From the NCBI GenBank assembly GCA_030704615.1, contig CM060733.1, positions 8,370,001-8,434,000 on the forward strand: 64,000 nucleotides of DNA, read 5' to 3'. Positions 41,600 through 53,900 of this stretch are shown here, piece by piece. A program made the position numbers and the translations under genes. The notes beneath the pieces were generated by a model that did not search any database, was not told the DNA's origin, and saw only the letters and a program-made list of their open reading frames with translations. Source of the DNA: Takakia lepidozioides (lineage: Eukaryota; Streptophyta; Takakiopsida; Takakiales; Takakiaceae). The stretch's first letter is position 1. The number at the start of each line of letters is the position of its first letter.

Positions 41600-42700
41600 G
41601 GAGGCATTGAGCGAAGCCAATTGGAGGGTGAGGCTGCAAGATGCAATGGGCAAGTAGGATATGGGCGGACTTTGGAAAAGCTTCGGTGATGCCAGGCACG
41701 ATTTGTAGTTAAGCTCTGAATGTTTTAAATGTGATAAGGAAGTCTGGCTGACAACGCCATTTTGGGGAAGATGTGTCTATTCTCCGAGTTGAGGGATGCA
41801 TAAGGGGTAGGCAGAGTGGTGATACTGAGTGAAGTAGGAAGATGTCGAGAGCATTTGGAATTGCTTTGAGAGCACAAAAGAGAGAGTCTGGAACTAAGTG
41901 TGGAACGGGGAATTCATAGAGTGAAAGGGTCGCCAGTTGCTACCTGTCGAATTCTGCATTTATGTAGTGCATCAGGTCTATGTTTGGAAAAAGCCCTAGA
42001 GTTACCAGCAGCAGAGTAAATACTGCACTATTAGGTCTCTGGTTGTGTCTGAACTTAGTGGTTCAGCGAGAAGGTAAGGATTAAAGTCAGATGGTCTTAA
42101 TAGGTGATCGCAGCAACACACGCATCCATGTAGAATAACAAGTATCCGTTCAGACACAACAATTAGGTATGCTTGAGGGGTCCTGAGATTGGTGGGGAGA
42201 GTTTCTGGTAATTGGCATATACTCCATGGGCTACGGGTCAGTGTTTACTGTCATAATTTCTTCTCTGCAGTGTGAGCTGAGAGAAAAACAGAGAAGATGG
42301 TGAGGATGAGAGAACTTGACAGAAAGGATAACTTCAGTGGTGACAAGGCCAAGTATGGACTGCAAGGTCACACATGAATAGGAACCAGCCCTGTGAACAC
42401 TTGGAGAAAGAACATAGAGGGGAGAAGAAAGAAAAGAGAGAGAGAGATGCCGGGTAAGATCCTGCACAGCATGATCATATAGCAAAAGGGAACATTGCCA
42501 TAACAAAAACCAGCATTTGTTGATACTCACGGGCGGGCATGAACAATGGGTTCTAGCTGTGAACAGATGGGGGCTTGCTGCACATATGCAATCATCATCA
42601 ATTGCGAATCAACAATCACATACCATGACTGTCTTACCTTCCGCTGCGGCAGCAGTGGTATGCAGATTGGTGGGCAACTCTGAATGCTAATATTGAATGT
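41600..42700 (-). repeat. Repeat R, uninterrupted inverted copy
   Basis: Reverse complement of 19766-20642 plus 21175-21478, contiguous here, with a (GA)n stretch at 42434-42448. On the minus strand beyond it (41391-41600) a TTTATATCCCC element and a CT-rich stretch look promoter-like, but no gene can be assigned. An open frame at 41391-41699 has no known motif. Confidence 0.75.
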
Positions 42701-43014
42701 CAGGGTTTCTATGGGGGCCCTCTTTTCTCACTACACAGTAACAGCCCCAATAGATTGTGTTGTGGCATACGGGTTATACAAGTTAATGCAGCTGAATCCA
42801 ACATTAATGCGTCCACTGGGATGCCAAGATTTCCTGCATGGGTTCCACTGGAACTGGCAAACATTCAAAAAAAAGTGAAATGGTAAAGAGGCCTGAAGAC
42901 AGTAATTCACCCGGGCAAAACTTGAACGATGTCTCCCAGGTGTGGCCATTTAGCTCAGCTCCACCAGGGCCCTAATATACTTATCTCCATAAACGATAAT
43001 GCAGGTAGGAGGGC

Positions 43015-43347
43015 CTATCGCTTGCTGTGCAGCTTTGCAGATTCTTCTTTAACTCTCTCAGCCCAAAATGGGGCGAAGAGTGTGAAAAGCCAGGCCCCGA
43101 TTAACCCAAGTCCTCCGATCATCCCAGTAAAGTAGGAAATATCTTGTGTGAGAGCCAGGATTTCGTCCGCATGTTTGGGATCTACTGTATGAAGTCTAGC
43201 ATCTGTTCCTTCGATCATTGCCCTGGCTTCGTGACGAGGATATCCCTGCACACAGGTGCTGAGGTAAGAACGTAAGGACCATGGCCGCCAAAGCACTTCA
43301 CCCAACTGAGTCTCAGTCACACACAGGAACAACCTGAAATCTTCCAA
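43015..43347 (-). CDS. Possible exon of a small membrane protein
   Basis: The frame ends with HADEILALTQDISYFTGMI, a hydrophobic stretch GGLGLIGAWLFTLFAPF, and a charged tail WAERVKEESAKLHSKR before a stop. The single predicted membrane helix near the C-terminus followed by a basic tail looks like real protein. The first 35 codons may be intron, since TGTGTGCAG just before GGATATCC is a plausible acceptor (about 43246). I do not recognise the family. It could be the last exon of a gene lying to the right, or a captured exon. Confidence 0.35.
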   Translation of the reverse strand: MEDFRLFLCVTETQLGEVLWRPWSLRSYLSTCVQGYPRHEARAMIEGTDARLHTVDPKHADEILALTQDISYFTGMIGGLGLIGAWLFTLFAPFWAERVKEESAKLHSKR

Positions 43348-43349
43348 GG

Positions 43350-46300
43350 CTTAATCTACACTAGTGTTTAGTGCACTTTCAAAGACACTAAAGGATGTCC
43401 ATTTTTTCACCAGCAATCTTATAAAAAGTATGTGATAAAAAATTGGCAAGCCAACAACAGGATGGATTTGATGAACTGGGCTCCTCCCCTTGCTATCAAA
43501 TTTTTTTTAAGAAAGAGATGGAGTTGCTCGCGTGGAATGACTTTAGGCTCACCCACCTCCTGTTATTTTTCCAAATCTAACCGGATTTTTCATTCAATGT
43601 AGGGCGTGTTGGGATTGCGGAGAGAAGACCATCGGTTGGACGGAAGAACAAGGTTGAGGTATGTTTCTAGCTTTTTCTGTCTGCGATAGCCTAGTTGGCT
43701 GCTGCCTCAAGGGCGCGGCTCAAAGCTCTAGTGAACAGCTGCCATTTTGAAGTATGGCAACTCATGTATTACGAGAGTATTAGAAGTTCTTTGTCTCTGC
43801 AGGTAAAAGTGTGGAACTAGTCAAGAACAATCTGTTTTGCACAATCTGTTGTGTAGCAGGGATTCCGAGCGTGGTAGGCTGAAATGGCAGTTCCTGGCCC
43901 CCGATCATTTCCTTCCTGTTCAGTGAACTCTCCCCTTATCCTCTAGGACAAAAAAGAAAAGAAAAAGGTGTTCGACTATTGTCTCTCCCCAACACAGACA
44001 GAATCTCGACACAAGAAACTGGAAAGTTCATCGATCAAATTTCTAATACCTTCTCAATGAGGGTCTCCTCCGCCAGTTTCTGTCACATACACGACAAGCC
44101 TGTGAGGAAAGCGCTTCACTAGTGTGGACGAATAACAATTTACCATGCGAAGTAGACAAATCACAGTGCAGACAGTACTAGTTAAAGCATGCATATACCC
44201 ATGTGCGTCGAGGCAGCGGCAATGGACATTTGATCGTATTGCGAGGTCATCGCTGACTTGATTCTAGGGGAAGAGAATGGTACTCATCCCGTCCCTGCGG
44301 ACGTTGCCTTGCCATTGCCTTACGGCCAATGAAACTAATCCTTAACTTCTCTTGGGGGTTCGCACCCACCCTGGGATAACTTAGCTTATCCCCGCAGCTC
44401 AGCTGCAGGTATAAACTTTCTTTTATTTCTAGGGGAAGAGAGGGGGATAGAGGGACATCTGATCATATCTATAGAACTTATCTTCATCACGTCGATAATT
44501 TATTAAATATAGATCTACATGTAAAGATCTAACTGAATTTCGATGGCGGAGAAACAGGTAACTCAAGAACCATGCTTGATGTGCGAGTTTGAATTTGGAC
44601 GGTTAGCATTAATCTGATCAGTATCTTCATGCTACAGTTGCTGAAATCAAACATTTGAGAGACACACCTTCCGAGCTTGCAAGTCAAACTTTTCCTCCTG
44701 CAATTTCTGCCACACGACATACATCAAGCCATTGTCATAAGCTGGTTTCATAGCACAGCGGTGGCATAAGGGTCAATTAGCGTGAGTTGATTCAAACATA
44801 TAAAACAGCGAAATAAATTAAGAGATCAATTCACACATCGAAACAAGCGAGAGAGAGTTCAGAAGAGAACTCTTATGTAGGCGATTAGAGTCGCCTCCTC
44901 CATCGGCTCTAGCACCGGCACATGGGCGACATGGGCATAAGCTCTGCGCCAAACCTTGTGTGCCTGGGGAATCACCAGCGTCCGACCAAGCATTCTCATT
45001 GCCATCTTCTTGAATCTGACCCTCCCTAAACTCGCAAGAAACAAATCGGTCTCGTGTCAGTCTCGCTCTTTCGTATACAGAAAGGTGAAGACGACGCACA
45101 TGCGTGGAGGCAACAGTGATGGGGGAGCTGTCTGTGCTTCCACAACTATGCACACGTGGAGGCCAGCTCAGCCGTTAACTCAGACAGTTGGCGATCATCG
45201 ACTCGAATGCCTGATTACGATTTTTCCAGATTGCCACGTGGGAGAGGATGGGGTTTTGATCCATGTCGACAGTCAAGTGTGAGCTGAACCGTTGCAGTGT
45301 AGAGACTTGTGTGGAGCTCTGGAGTGTAGAGAGAGGAGAGGTGTCCATGGCGGTCGGGTGCTTTCTGGAAAGAAGGTAGGAAAAGAGACGGTGTCCTATG
45401 AGCCTCTGCGTCGAAAGCATAGAGGAGGTGCTTATGGAGAACAGAGATAAGCTGGGTCTGTTCGTGCTTTTATGTAGAATCTGACGGAACTGTTATGAGG
45501 TAAGACACATTCTTTACATAAACAGTTGGGGTGGTGGTGCTCAAGGTGGAGGCAGTTCGTGATAGCAGGCATATAGGAAACAGATGCTTGTATCCATATT
45601 TCTTTGTTGATATCAGTGGGGCTTGTTAAGAGATGGCCCAGCCGATGTTTAAAGGCAGTCAATTGGCGGATTAAGCGTGGGGTTAAAGATGGCTTTGTGT
45701 GCTCTTTTAGGATGGTCATGGAGGAGCTGGCCAAAGGAGGTAACAAACTTTTTGTGGTTATTGCTAGCTTTTTGTTTGGTTATAAGACATGCGGCTTTCT
45801 TTGCACCCCGGCCGAGCTTGGCGAGGCAATTCGGGATAGCACTGTGGAGGAGGCAGGAGGGCTTGACATACGGGGTTGCACCGACAGTCCGGTGGTGAAG
45901 GAGAGAGGGAGGTTAACTCAGTGGGGTAGGTCTAGGCCAGAATTTCTAATTAAGTCATACACTTTTGCTCCGCAGGTGCAGAATCGATGAGCAAAGCATG
46001 CCTCTGTCATGACTCGTATGTACAGTCATTTGAGTATGGTATTCTAGGTTTTTCCTCGGTCCTGTATTCATGAATGACTTCCAGTGTTGTGTGATTTGGT
46101 GTTCTTCCTGGGCACTACTCAGGAATCGTGGGATTTAGAATCAAGCAAGACGGATTTTAACAGGTTGAGACCTCGATTCTAGTATAAAGGTAAACATGGA
46201 GCCTGGAGGTATGCCATCTAAAGATGATTTGAAAAGATTGCAAAGGGATTGAAGCATAGTCCACATGATAAACAAAAAATTACAGGCCTGTGGTCCAACA

Positions 46301-48600
46301 GTTGGCCTGCTTTCAGCTGACCCGCACCCAAATTGTCGTGCATTTTGATGAGAGATGTTGGCTGGAAACCACTTTGGACAATAAACTGTGCGTGCACTTG
46401 CTTTCCCGTTAGACATTGGAGTCTGCCAATATCCAAAACGTGCAGCTTCCCAGGCTGCCAGTGACACACCGCTTTGAAGAAAGGCAGGATTAGACTGAAA
46501 GAGAGAGAGGTTATTCTCATTGAAGGTCTAGGCTAGCATTCCTAACAAAGACCCAGGTGAATGAGTTCTCATGTTTTGTAACTATGTAGAGCAATTATAC
46601 TAACGAGTAAGAACCAGATCACCCTTCCATGAAGTTGGACCACATCCACCACTCTCATATGGTTAAAATAATCATTTTTACTAATTTTACAGTATAACTG
46701 ACCAGATGTTTTAGGGTAGGTGACACTTGGCCTGCATATGACACAGGCAGTCCAAAAAAACCAAAACAAAATTAGGTCCCTCTCCCAAAGGACCCCACTT
46801 GAAAAAATGTGGGTTGGGCACAAGTGTAGGTGGGTCACTCATGCACAGTTCTGGGGTCCCGGGGATGTGAAGCTTGAAATCATAAGGGAAGGGTGATGGA
46901 TCGGAATCTTAGAGAGGATTCAAACACAGACATACGTTGCATGGCAACGAGCAGATAGTACAAAAAGGAAGTATGATCGTCCCTTCTGTCCCTGTTCCGA
47001 TCATGACAAATATGCTTGTCACTTGACGTCGCTGTACATATGTCCAAATTGAATGTGATGTATACACTCCCACGCTAAAAATGTTGTAGCTTGATCATAT
47101 ATCGAACTTCTCCACGTCTTCAACATGATTCAGAATTGACCAGATGATTCCTGCATTTTTGTCCATTGGGCAACTGGATTGTGATGAGTGCGCAGCCCAT
47201 CCGAGGATGAAATCTCAATGATCACCAGCCTGTCTAGGTTTTCGTGCTTGTGGGTCTTATTATCATGCCTTCCAACAGAAGAGGGAAGAGCAGGGTTGCG
47301 AAAGTCGTTGCGTAAGTCGCTCTGAAATTTGGCGAGCAGGTTGCAGCGGAGAAAAGATCGGGGCAGGTGGGCAAGGACGGAGGATAAATGTCGGCAGGTA
47401 CCTGAGACCATTGAGCTTTTAGTGATGACATTACTGCTGCATGCACTTGAAAACTGGAATGATCATGTGGCTGCTCGTAGCAATCTAACATTTCGTGATC
47501 AACCAAAAGTACCACTGATCATCATCATCATCATCCACCGGATAAGTCCATCTACCAGGGACTACCTTTACCGTATAATGTGAACTCTTCGCAAACTTTC
47601 GCACCTTGCTAGTTCAAAGTGGACCAACGCTAGCTCCATTACGATCCACAGATGGACAATAAAGAGATAAGATTTTCGAAACAAGAAAGTTGCAAAAATA
47701 TCAACTAAGTTGTTTACTCACTTAGTATCTTCAACCCTACTTGAAGGGGTCTAGTTTGCGGAGCTCAGAAATCATCTGAAGACAACTAAAAACTGGCCTA
47801 GCAAGCACACACACATAAAACAGTGGCACCTTCCTAGTTATACAACTCCAATATCATGTAGTGAAGTATATGTACACGGGCAACACCACACCGGGAGCTG
47901 CAAAGTAGTTCTAGCGTCTGTCAAGGTCAGTATGATCGAGCTTCTAGCCGTAATAAGGCAATGTGCTCCAGTTGGTTAGAAAAGAACTGAACTTCCAATG
48001 CAAGAGAGATGAGAACATCGTGAGGATGGCGCCGTCTACTGATTGCACGGGACAACCCATCACCCCCACACAGGCAAACCCTAAGCCAGAATCGCCATTA
48101 GCCAGGTTAGAGAGCACAAAAGGAATAAAAGCAACCACCACCATCCCACCCGGTGGACTCTCTCACCCACCATGAAGAAGAATAACGTGAGTGCAACGAA
48201 ACAAGTACAAGGTGATCGCTAGGACAAAATTTGCTTTTCATTCTTTGTAAAATTTCAGGTACAACGATCTTCCGAAGTGGAAATCTCACTATGTTGTGAT
48301 GTCTCGAGTTCAAGCGCACGAAAGTTCCACAGGAAGGTGATGCAACCATGAACCCAAGGATTCTCCCGGGCATTCCTGAAGCCATCATGACTTGGTATAT
48401 ATCTAATGAGAGTGTATCGCCACTAATTGGTGAAAAGATATTACATCGAATCCAACCCCGCCTGTCTGCAACGTGGTCCTGACAGTAGACGATCAAAACC
48501 TCCGAGGTTGTATAATCACAGGGTTGCGTTTACGTGAATATGAGGTAGCTTTGAAAAAAAATAAGCCACGACATTAGAAATTTCACGATGTGTATGGAAA
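43350..48600. other. 5 kb without a recognisable gene
   Basis: Moderately AT-rich. Frames at 44818-45153 (minus) and 45604-45990 (plus) are open but have no motif I know and no splice context that I trust. The region at 43600-43680 (GGATTGCGGAGAGAAGACC... AAGGTTGAGGTATG) looks exon-like but cannot be assigned. Confidence 0.4.
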
Positions 48601-48617
48601 AAACTAAGTGTATATCC

Positions 48618-50571
48618 CTAGATTGGCCGAGGAATGGGGCATGCTACCAAAGGGTTCACCATTTCGGACGACAGCTTCAATACCTCGGTAAGATCCACAG
48701 GGTGATCCGGAGACGCCACCCACTCGAAGCTGTGCAGCAACTGTGCTAGCCACAACTGAACTGTAGCCATGCCCAACGCTCTTCCAGGGCAAACACGGCG
48801 GCCAGCACCAAACGGAGCAAGACGAAGGTCATTGCCCCTCACATCGACATCACATCCACCTTCACTCGCCAAGAACCTCTCTGGCTTGAAGAGCTCGGGC
48901 TCCGACCAGATAGAAGGGTCGTGCGTGATAGCCCACATGTTCACCATGGCGGTAGTACCCTTCGGTATGACATGGCCGGCAAGAGAAACGTCCTGGGTCG
49001 CCAACCGTGCCCACGACAGAAGAGGGCCAGGAGGATGTACACGGAGGGTCTCCTTAATCACAGACTGAAGGTACGGAAGCCGGGGGATATCAGACTCAGA
49101 AACACTTCTACTCCTTCCCACCTGCGAATCCAATTCATCATGCACTTTCTGCTGGATCTCAGGGTGGAGAACTAATTCCGCCATTATCCACTCGGTCAGA
49201 ATAGCGGTGGTGTCGGTCCCTCTGAATATCATCTCCTGTTGAACAAACCATCAGGTTATCAGTGTAATCCAACATACTGAGTCTCGTCAGGAACCGTACA
49301 ATTCCCTTGACTGACCTCTCTAATCTGTGAAATACGAGGCAAACGAAGAAGCATTCGCGTGAGGGACACAAAGCAGGACTCCTCATTTGAAAAACCCGGA
49401 GATTGAAAGCACCCTCAGACGATTGTGAACCACGAGAACACTAGAGAGGCTAACAGCACAAGGCTGGCAGGCGGAAACTCACCCACAACACAGCAATTAT
49501 GTCAGCATCTGCCAGCTTCTCATCACCCTGCATGGACAGAAGAACATCCACAAAATCTGATTGTTCTTGGGCATCCCCGCCTCTGGCACGCTGGCGGTGC
49601 TCATCAATTATGCGCTGCACGAATGCAGTTACCCTAGGCACCAGCTTTGCACAACGCTGGTGAATGTTTTGGGGATCGACAGACTGCAAAATAGGCAGGT
49701 GGTCTGCCCAGTTGAAAGCACCCAGAAGCTCAAAACCCTCACGGACCATCCCCTTGAGCTGTTCAGCAGCCTCACAAACGGTATCAAAATTGTAGCGACG
49801 GCCGAAAACTCCACTCATGATATTGTTCAAAGAGGCCCGCTGAAGGTAGCCGCGAATCTCAACAACTCCAGTCTTGGATGCTCCAGCTGCAGCGGCTATG
49901 GCAGCTAGCATTAGCTTGGTCTCCAGCTGGCGCAACGGCTCATGAGCTGCAATGCGCTTAGGGGCAAAGAGGTGGTTGGCTGCAATCCTGCGTAGGCCTC
50001 TCCAGTATTCACCTTGGGGAGCAAAGCCGATAGCACGCCCAAACAGAAGCTGCTGGGCCGACTGCTTCAGGGGCCGGTTTGCAAAGGAAGAACTGTTGAG
50101 AAGGTCACGCGCAGTGTCGGGCTTACTGGCTATGACCACCCTGGTGTTTCCCAAACTGAGCGACATAAGCGAGAGAGCATTATGATCCTTAGCCAGCTGC
50201 GCTAGGCGCCTGTGAGCCAGCCCACCCATCTCCATCAGACTTCCAAGAATAGGGAAGCCACGAGGCCCCGGAATGGTGTTCCGCTTTCCTTTCAACGCAC
50301 CCCAAGCACTACCTCCTGGAGCCAGCCAGCATAGCAGCACAGCGGACGCACTGATAAGCGCCAACGCAGCACACACGAGCCACCCACTTACGAATTGCTC
50401 TGTAGAGTTTTCCAGCAGCGCAGAACGACCTTGCTTCGCCAACATTGGCAAGGCTAACAACCAGGACATTCCACCTGCAGATGACATTGCCTGGGCCTCC
50501 ATCGCAACTCCCAAGGAAAACCTTCGAAGCGAGGGGCAGACAGAGGGAAAAGCGCAAGTCTGGAGTAGCAA
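48618..50571 (-). CDS. CYP78A: Cytochrome P450, CYP78A family
   Basis: Exon 1 is 50571-49483 and exon 2 is 49235-48618; the intron 49482-49236 (GTGAGT...TCAACAG, phase 0) falls between AVLW and [10 protein letters not shown], the conserved intron site of CYP78A genes. A membrane anchor ([19 protein letters not shown]) is followed by the hinge [13 protein letters not shown]. The oxygen-binding I-helix is FRGTDTT, the K-helix is KETLR, the meander is FKPERF, and the haem loop is [10 protein letters not shown]. Length is 568 residues from the first ATG, or 545 from MEAQAM at 50502, which is nearer the family norm and my preferred start. CYP78A enzymes sit in the ER membrane and make an unidentified growth signal that sets organ and seed size in flowering plants. 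No lesion seen. Confidence 0.95.
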
Positions 50572-50897
50572 ACCTCAATGCTTGACAGGCTCTAGAACCA
50601 GAAACGTCCCTGACAGACAATAGACCAAAAGTACTTGAAAAATCCAACCGAGTAACCAGAATGCGACTCAAAAGTCGACCAGAAGCTTGTCACGAAAGCA
50701 TAGAGAACTAGTTCCACAAACCCCGAACAACAAGGGAAACACGAAAAAGGTAGGTAAAGCAAAGCCACCTTCAAACTAAACTTATCCTGCAAACGATTTG
50801 GAAGAGCGGGAACCCCTTAGCAACCACTTCTATTGATGCAATGAACTACGCTTGAGATGACAAGAGCGAGCACTGCTGAGAGTGTGAGGGAATCGCG

Positions 50898-50904
50898 CTT
50901 ATAT
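50898..50904 (-). promoter_or_regulatory. TATA-box candidate for CYP78A
   Basis: Minus strand GCATATAAGCG about 330 bp upstream of the first ATG and 400 bp upstream of the preferred one, followed at the right distance by TCCCTCACACTCTC, a pyrimidine-rich start-like sequence. The leader would be 300-370 nt. No other TATA-like site lies closer in the right orientation. Confidence 0.45.
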
Positions 50905-50910
50905 GCTGAG

Positions 50911-53900
50911 CAGGATGGGCTCATGAATACCAGAGAACTAGTCCCTCCTCCTGCTCTGCTGCTACCTTGCCAGAGCAGTGCTGGAAGATCGCTCTCCCTC
51001 GCAAGCCCATGTCAACCCACAAATCAAATCACGTCAAGGCGGCGGACGCTGCTGCCACCTTTTTCGGAAATCGGGTCGCTTTACCCCCCTCTTTTAACCC
51101 CCTCCTTTCACACACCGGTACAATAAAACTACACACACAAAATACCTCCTACCCAAATCATCCCTCCTCCCTCCCCCTCCCTCGATGCCGCATTTGCTAG
51201 GGCTGCGCTGCCACTCTATTACTCACCGCCAAACCGGTGGCATGCGGCGGCCCACGGCCCGCCGCGCCGACGGCCGTGCAACCGTGGGTCCCGAAATCAC
51301 AACAACACCGAATCGCACGGCGCCTGGACTGCGACGTGGTCGCCCACGCCGCGTACCCGAGCACGGGTGTACGCCCCGCCCGGCCCCCTCCATGCGCTTT
51401 CTTTCCCTCGTCTTTCCCGGTTCCCGTTGCCCTTCCCCAATCTACCTCCGAGCACTCATTGCCATATCTGTCCACGTAACCTCCGCACATAAAGAATGCA
51501 AAAGATGGCCTGGCACAGCTACCTTTTTCCCACACGTGCGGCCTGATTCTCACCCGCCTGCAAACTGCTCCCACGCTGCCGCATACGGCGGCTACCCGTG
51601 GCAGGCAGCACGGCCGTCCTTGCCTCCACAGCGCGGCCGTGCTGCCCCGCCCCGTTTTGTCCAGTTTTGGGCTTCCCCATTCTGGAAGCGCCCCCTCGTA
51701 ATAACTGTTTCCTTCCTCCACCCCAGCGGGAATTGTGCCGTCCTGCTTTATATTACCGCAAAGCGGGGCCGCTAACCCTAACAATGATCGCACCATTTAT
51801 CCGAAAACTTCAAAAACGGGCGAGGGGCTATTAGACGAGCGGGGGTAAGTGGCCAAGTAATGAATATTGGTCGTGTCACTGGCGTCGTAAATGCGACGAA
51901 AATAGGGAAGGTCTAGACTAATGTCATAATAAGGGCGCATTGAGTGCGCGCAGTTAACGAGAAGAATGAAGCTGCTCACCCTCCCTCAGCGCGCCGCAAA
52001 GCGTCTGCTCCCCGCACGTGCCAAACAGCTCCACGGCCCTTTGTACCGCACTGCTGACAACTCCAATCCCCTTACCAACTTGCTCGTCTCACCCAAACTC
52101 TTCACAGACGGTACATACATGCATTGAACAGCTGGAATTTTTTTCATTCATCTCTCTGAATCCCAGCACTTCTGTGATGGGAAATATGGGTCGGTATGAT
52201 TTACGTGGCGACGAAACAGTTTATATCCACATTGCTAATTATACCCCGTTTTTCAAAAATCGGTTATATTAAGTCGGGTGCTCTTCAAGAACCACAGATG
52301 TGGCCGCTATATTTATCGAACATATCAAACATCTTCCTCCCCCAACCCTAAAAGCCCTCCCCTCCTCCAATCCCTCGTTGCCCAAACCCCCGAAGTACTA
52401 GAAAGCATCGAAACAGATGGATTTTGATTTATTATTATGGTGGCAGGGTCGATAGAGTTAGAGTCAGGGCAGAGAAGGGGTATGATGGGCTGCTGGCCCC
52501 AAGGCGGCGCGCCAAGTGCCAGGAGAGCAGATGTCAGACACGTCAGCAGGCGAGCGAGAGAAATTAGTGGACGAGTTAAGCGCGGTAAGGCAGAGGTCAG
52601 CAGGGAATGATTCCGGGATCGCGGGGTAATCCACAACGTCGGAAGTAACTAGTGGGGCAGTCATTAAGGCCGCTCTTTACTCTGCGTTATTACACCTTAC
52701 TGCTTCGCAATAAATACTCTCTGTGACGACCTGCGCAGCCCCTAATCTTCCACACGTGCGGGAGAATCCTGCGGGATCGAGCTGCACTGACGAAACTCAT
52801 CCGCCATGAGACCCTCTGTCGGTGGGAGATTCCGCCCCCGTCCCATCCATCCATCACCCGGACCGCCAGATAAACCAGGGTGCCGCCAAGTTAGTTAGGC
52901 ACGTACCAACTTAGTTCGTTGGTTAGTTACTTGGTTAGTTTGCGCCGGTAAATTACGTTTCGGGGTTCGAGTGAAAGTGAAGGCCCCCATTTACATCACC
53001 CTCATCATAGACTACTGTACTCTACAATAAGTAGAACTATCATTGGCCTTACGTACCTGACCCAGGAGGTGTATAGCTCGAATCTGGGGTCGCGCGTATC
53101 CTGTTCATCGAACTAAGATTATTTTATCATATCGACCATGCTTTCGGTGTGGTAGTCATGAATTAGCCGCTTTCCATCCCATCATTCCCTCATTATAATA
53201 ATACATTCATGAATGGACGCAGAAGTAGTTGGAATGGATACGCACATAACTGCGATCTTCGGAAGGGGTGACATTAATTGCACTGACTCCTCACTCTGCA
53301 TATGCAAATGACATACGAGATTGTCCTCTCAAGCGGCTCGGGTGGCATCATTCCGAGTACTGAAGAGACAGGAGACACTTATGCTTTTTTAAAGTGTAAA
53401 AAACAATTATCCTCATTAAAAACAAAAACCCATCTAGGAGAGAATATACGTCCATGATACGGACGTCTTCCTCGGTATGCTTCATTGCTTAGTATGGAAA
53501 GTCGAGCGTGGGATACAACGCTTCATAGGGAAGGGCGAGGGGTGGGGTCCTTGGGTCCCGCTCATACAGGGGTCCACCGCGTTGCGCGAACCGAAGCAGG
53601 ACAGGTGGGGAGGGCCATCCCGGCGAGGGGGGAGAAGGGACGGGCCGGAGGAGCAGAGGGTCTGGGCAACAGTTGGGCCTGTCGCCAATTTAGCGACAGG
53701 AAGGTTCGCCGCCGCTGGGACTGACCGCTACGTACCGGTCGGATACCGGACCTGGCGGTTACTGCGACGTGGCCGGGCATCATCCCGACAGCTGCTGGGC
53801 TCCCCGTAGGCCGTATATACTCCGGGTAGCATACCCCTTACGCCCGGCGTCTACCGCTGGGGTGCGGTTAAGCGGCAAGTGCGAGCGTGAAAGCGAGCAA

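Noticed and set aside
44818-45990. ORFs of 60-128 codons on both strands
   Set aside because: No recognisable motif, no consistent splice sites. Not supported as genes.
51185-51796. Long ORFs on both strands around 51.2-51.8 kb
   Set aside because: Very GC-rich DNA gives open frames in several phases. There are no protein motifs and none is favoured.
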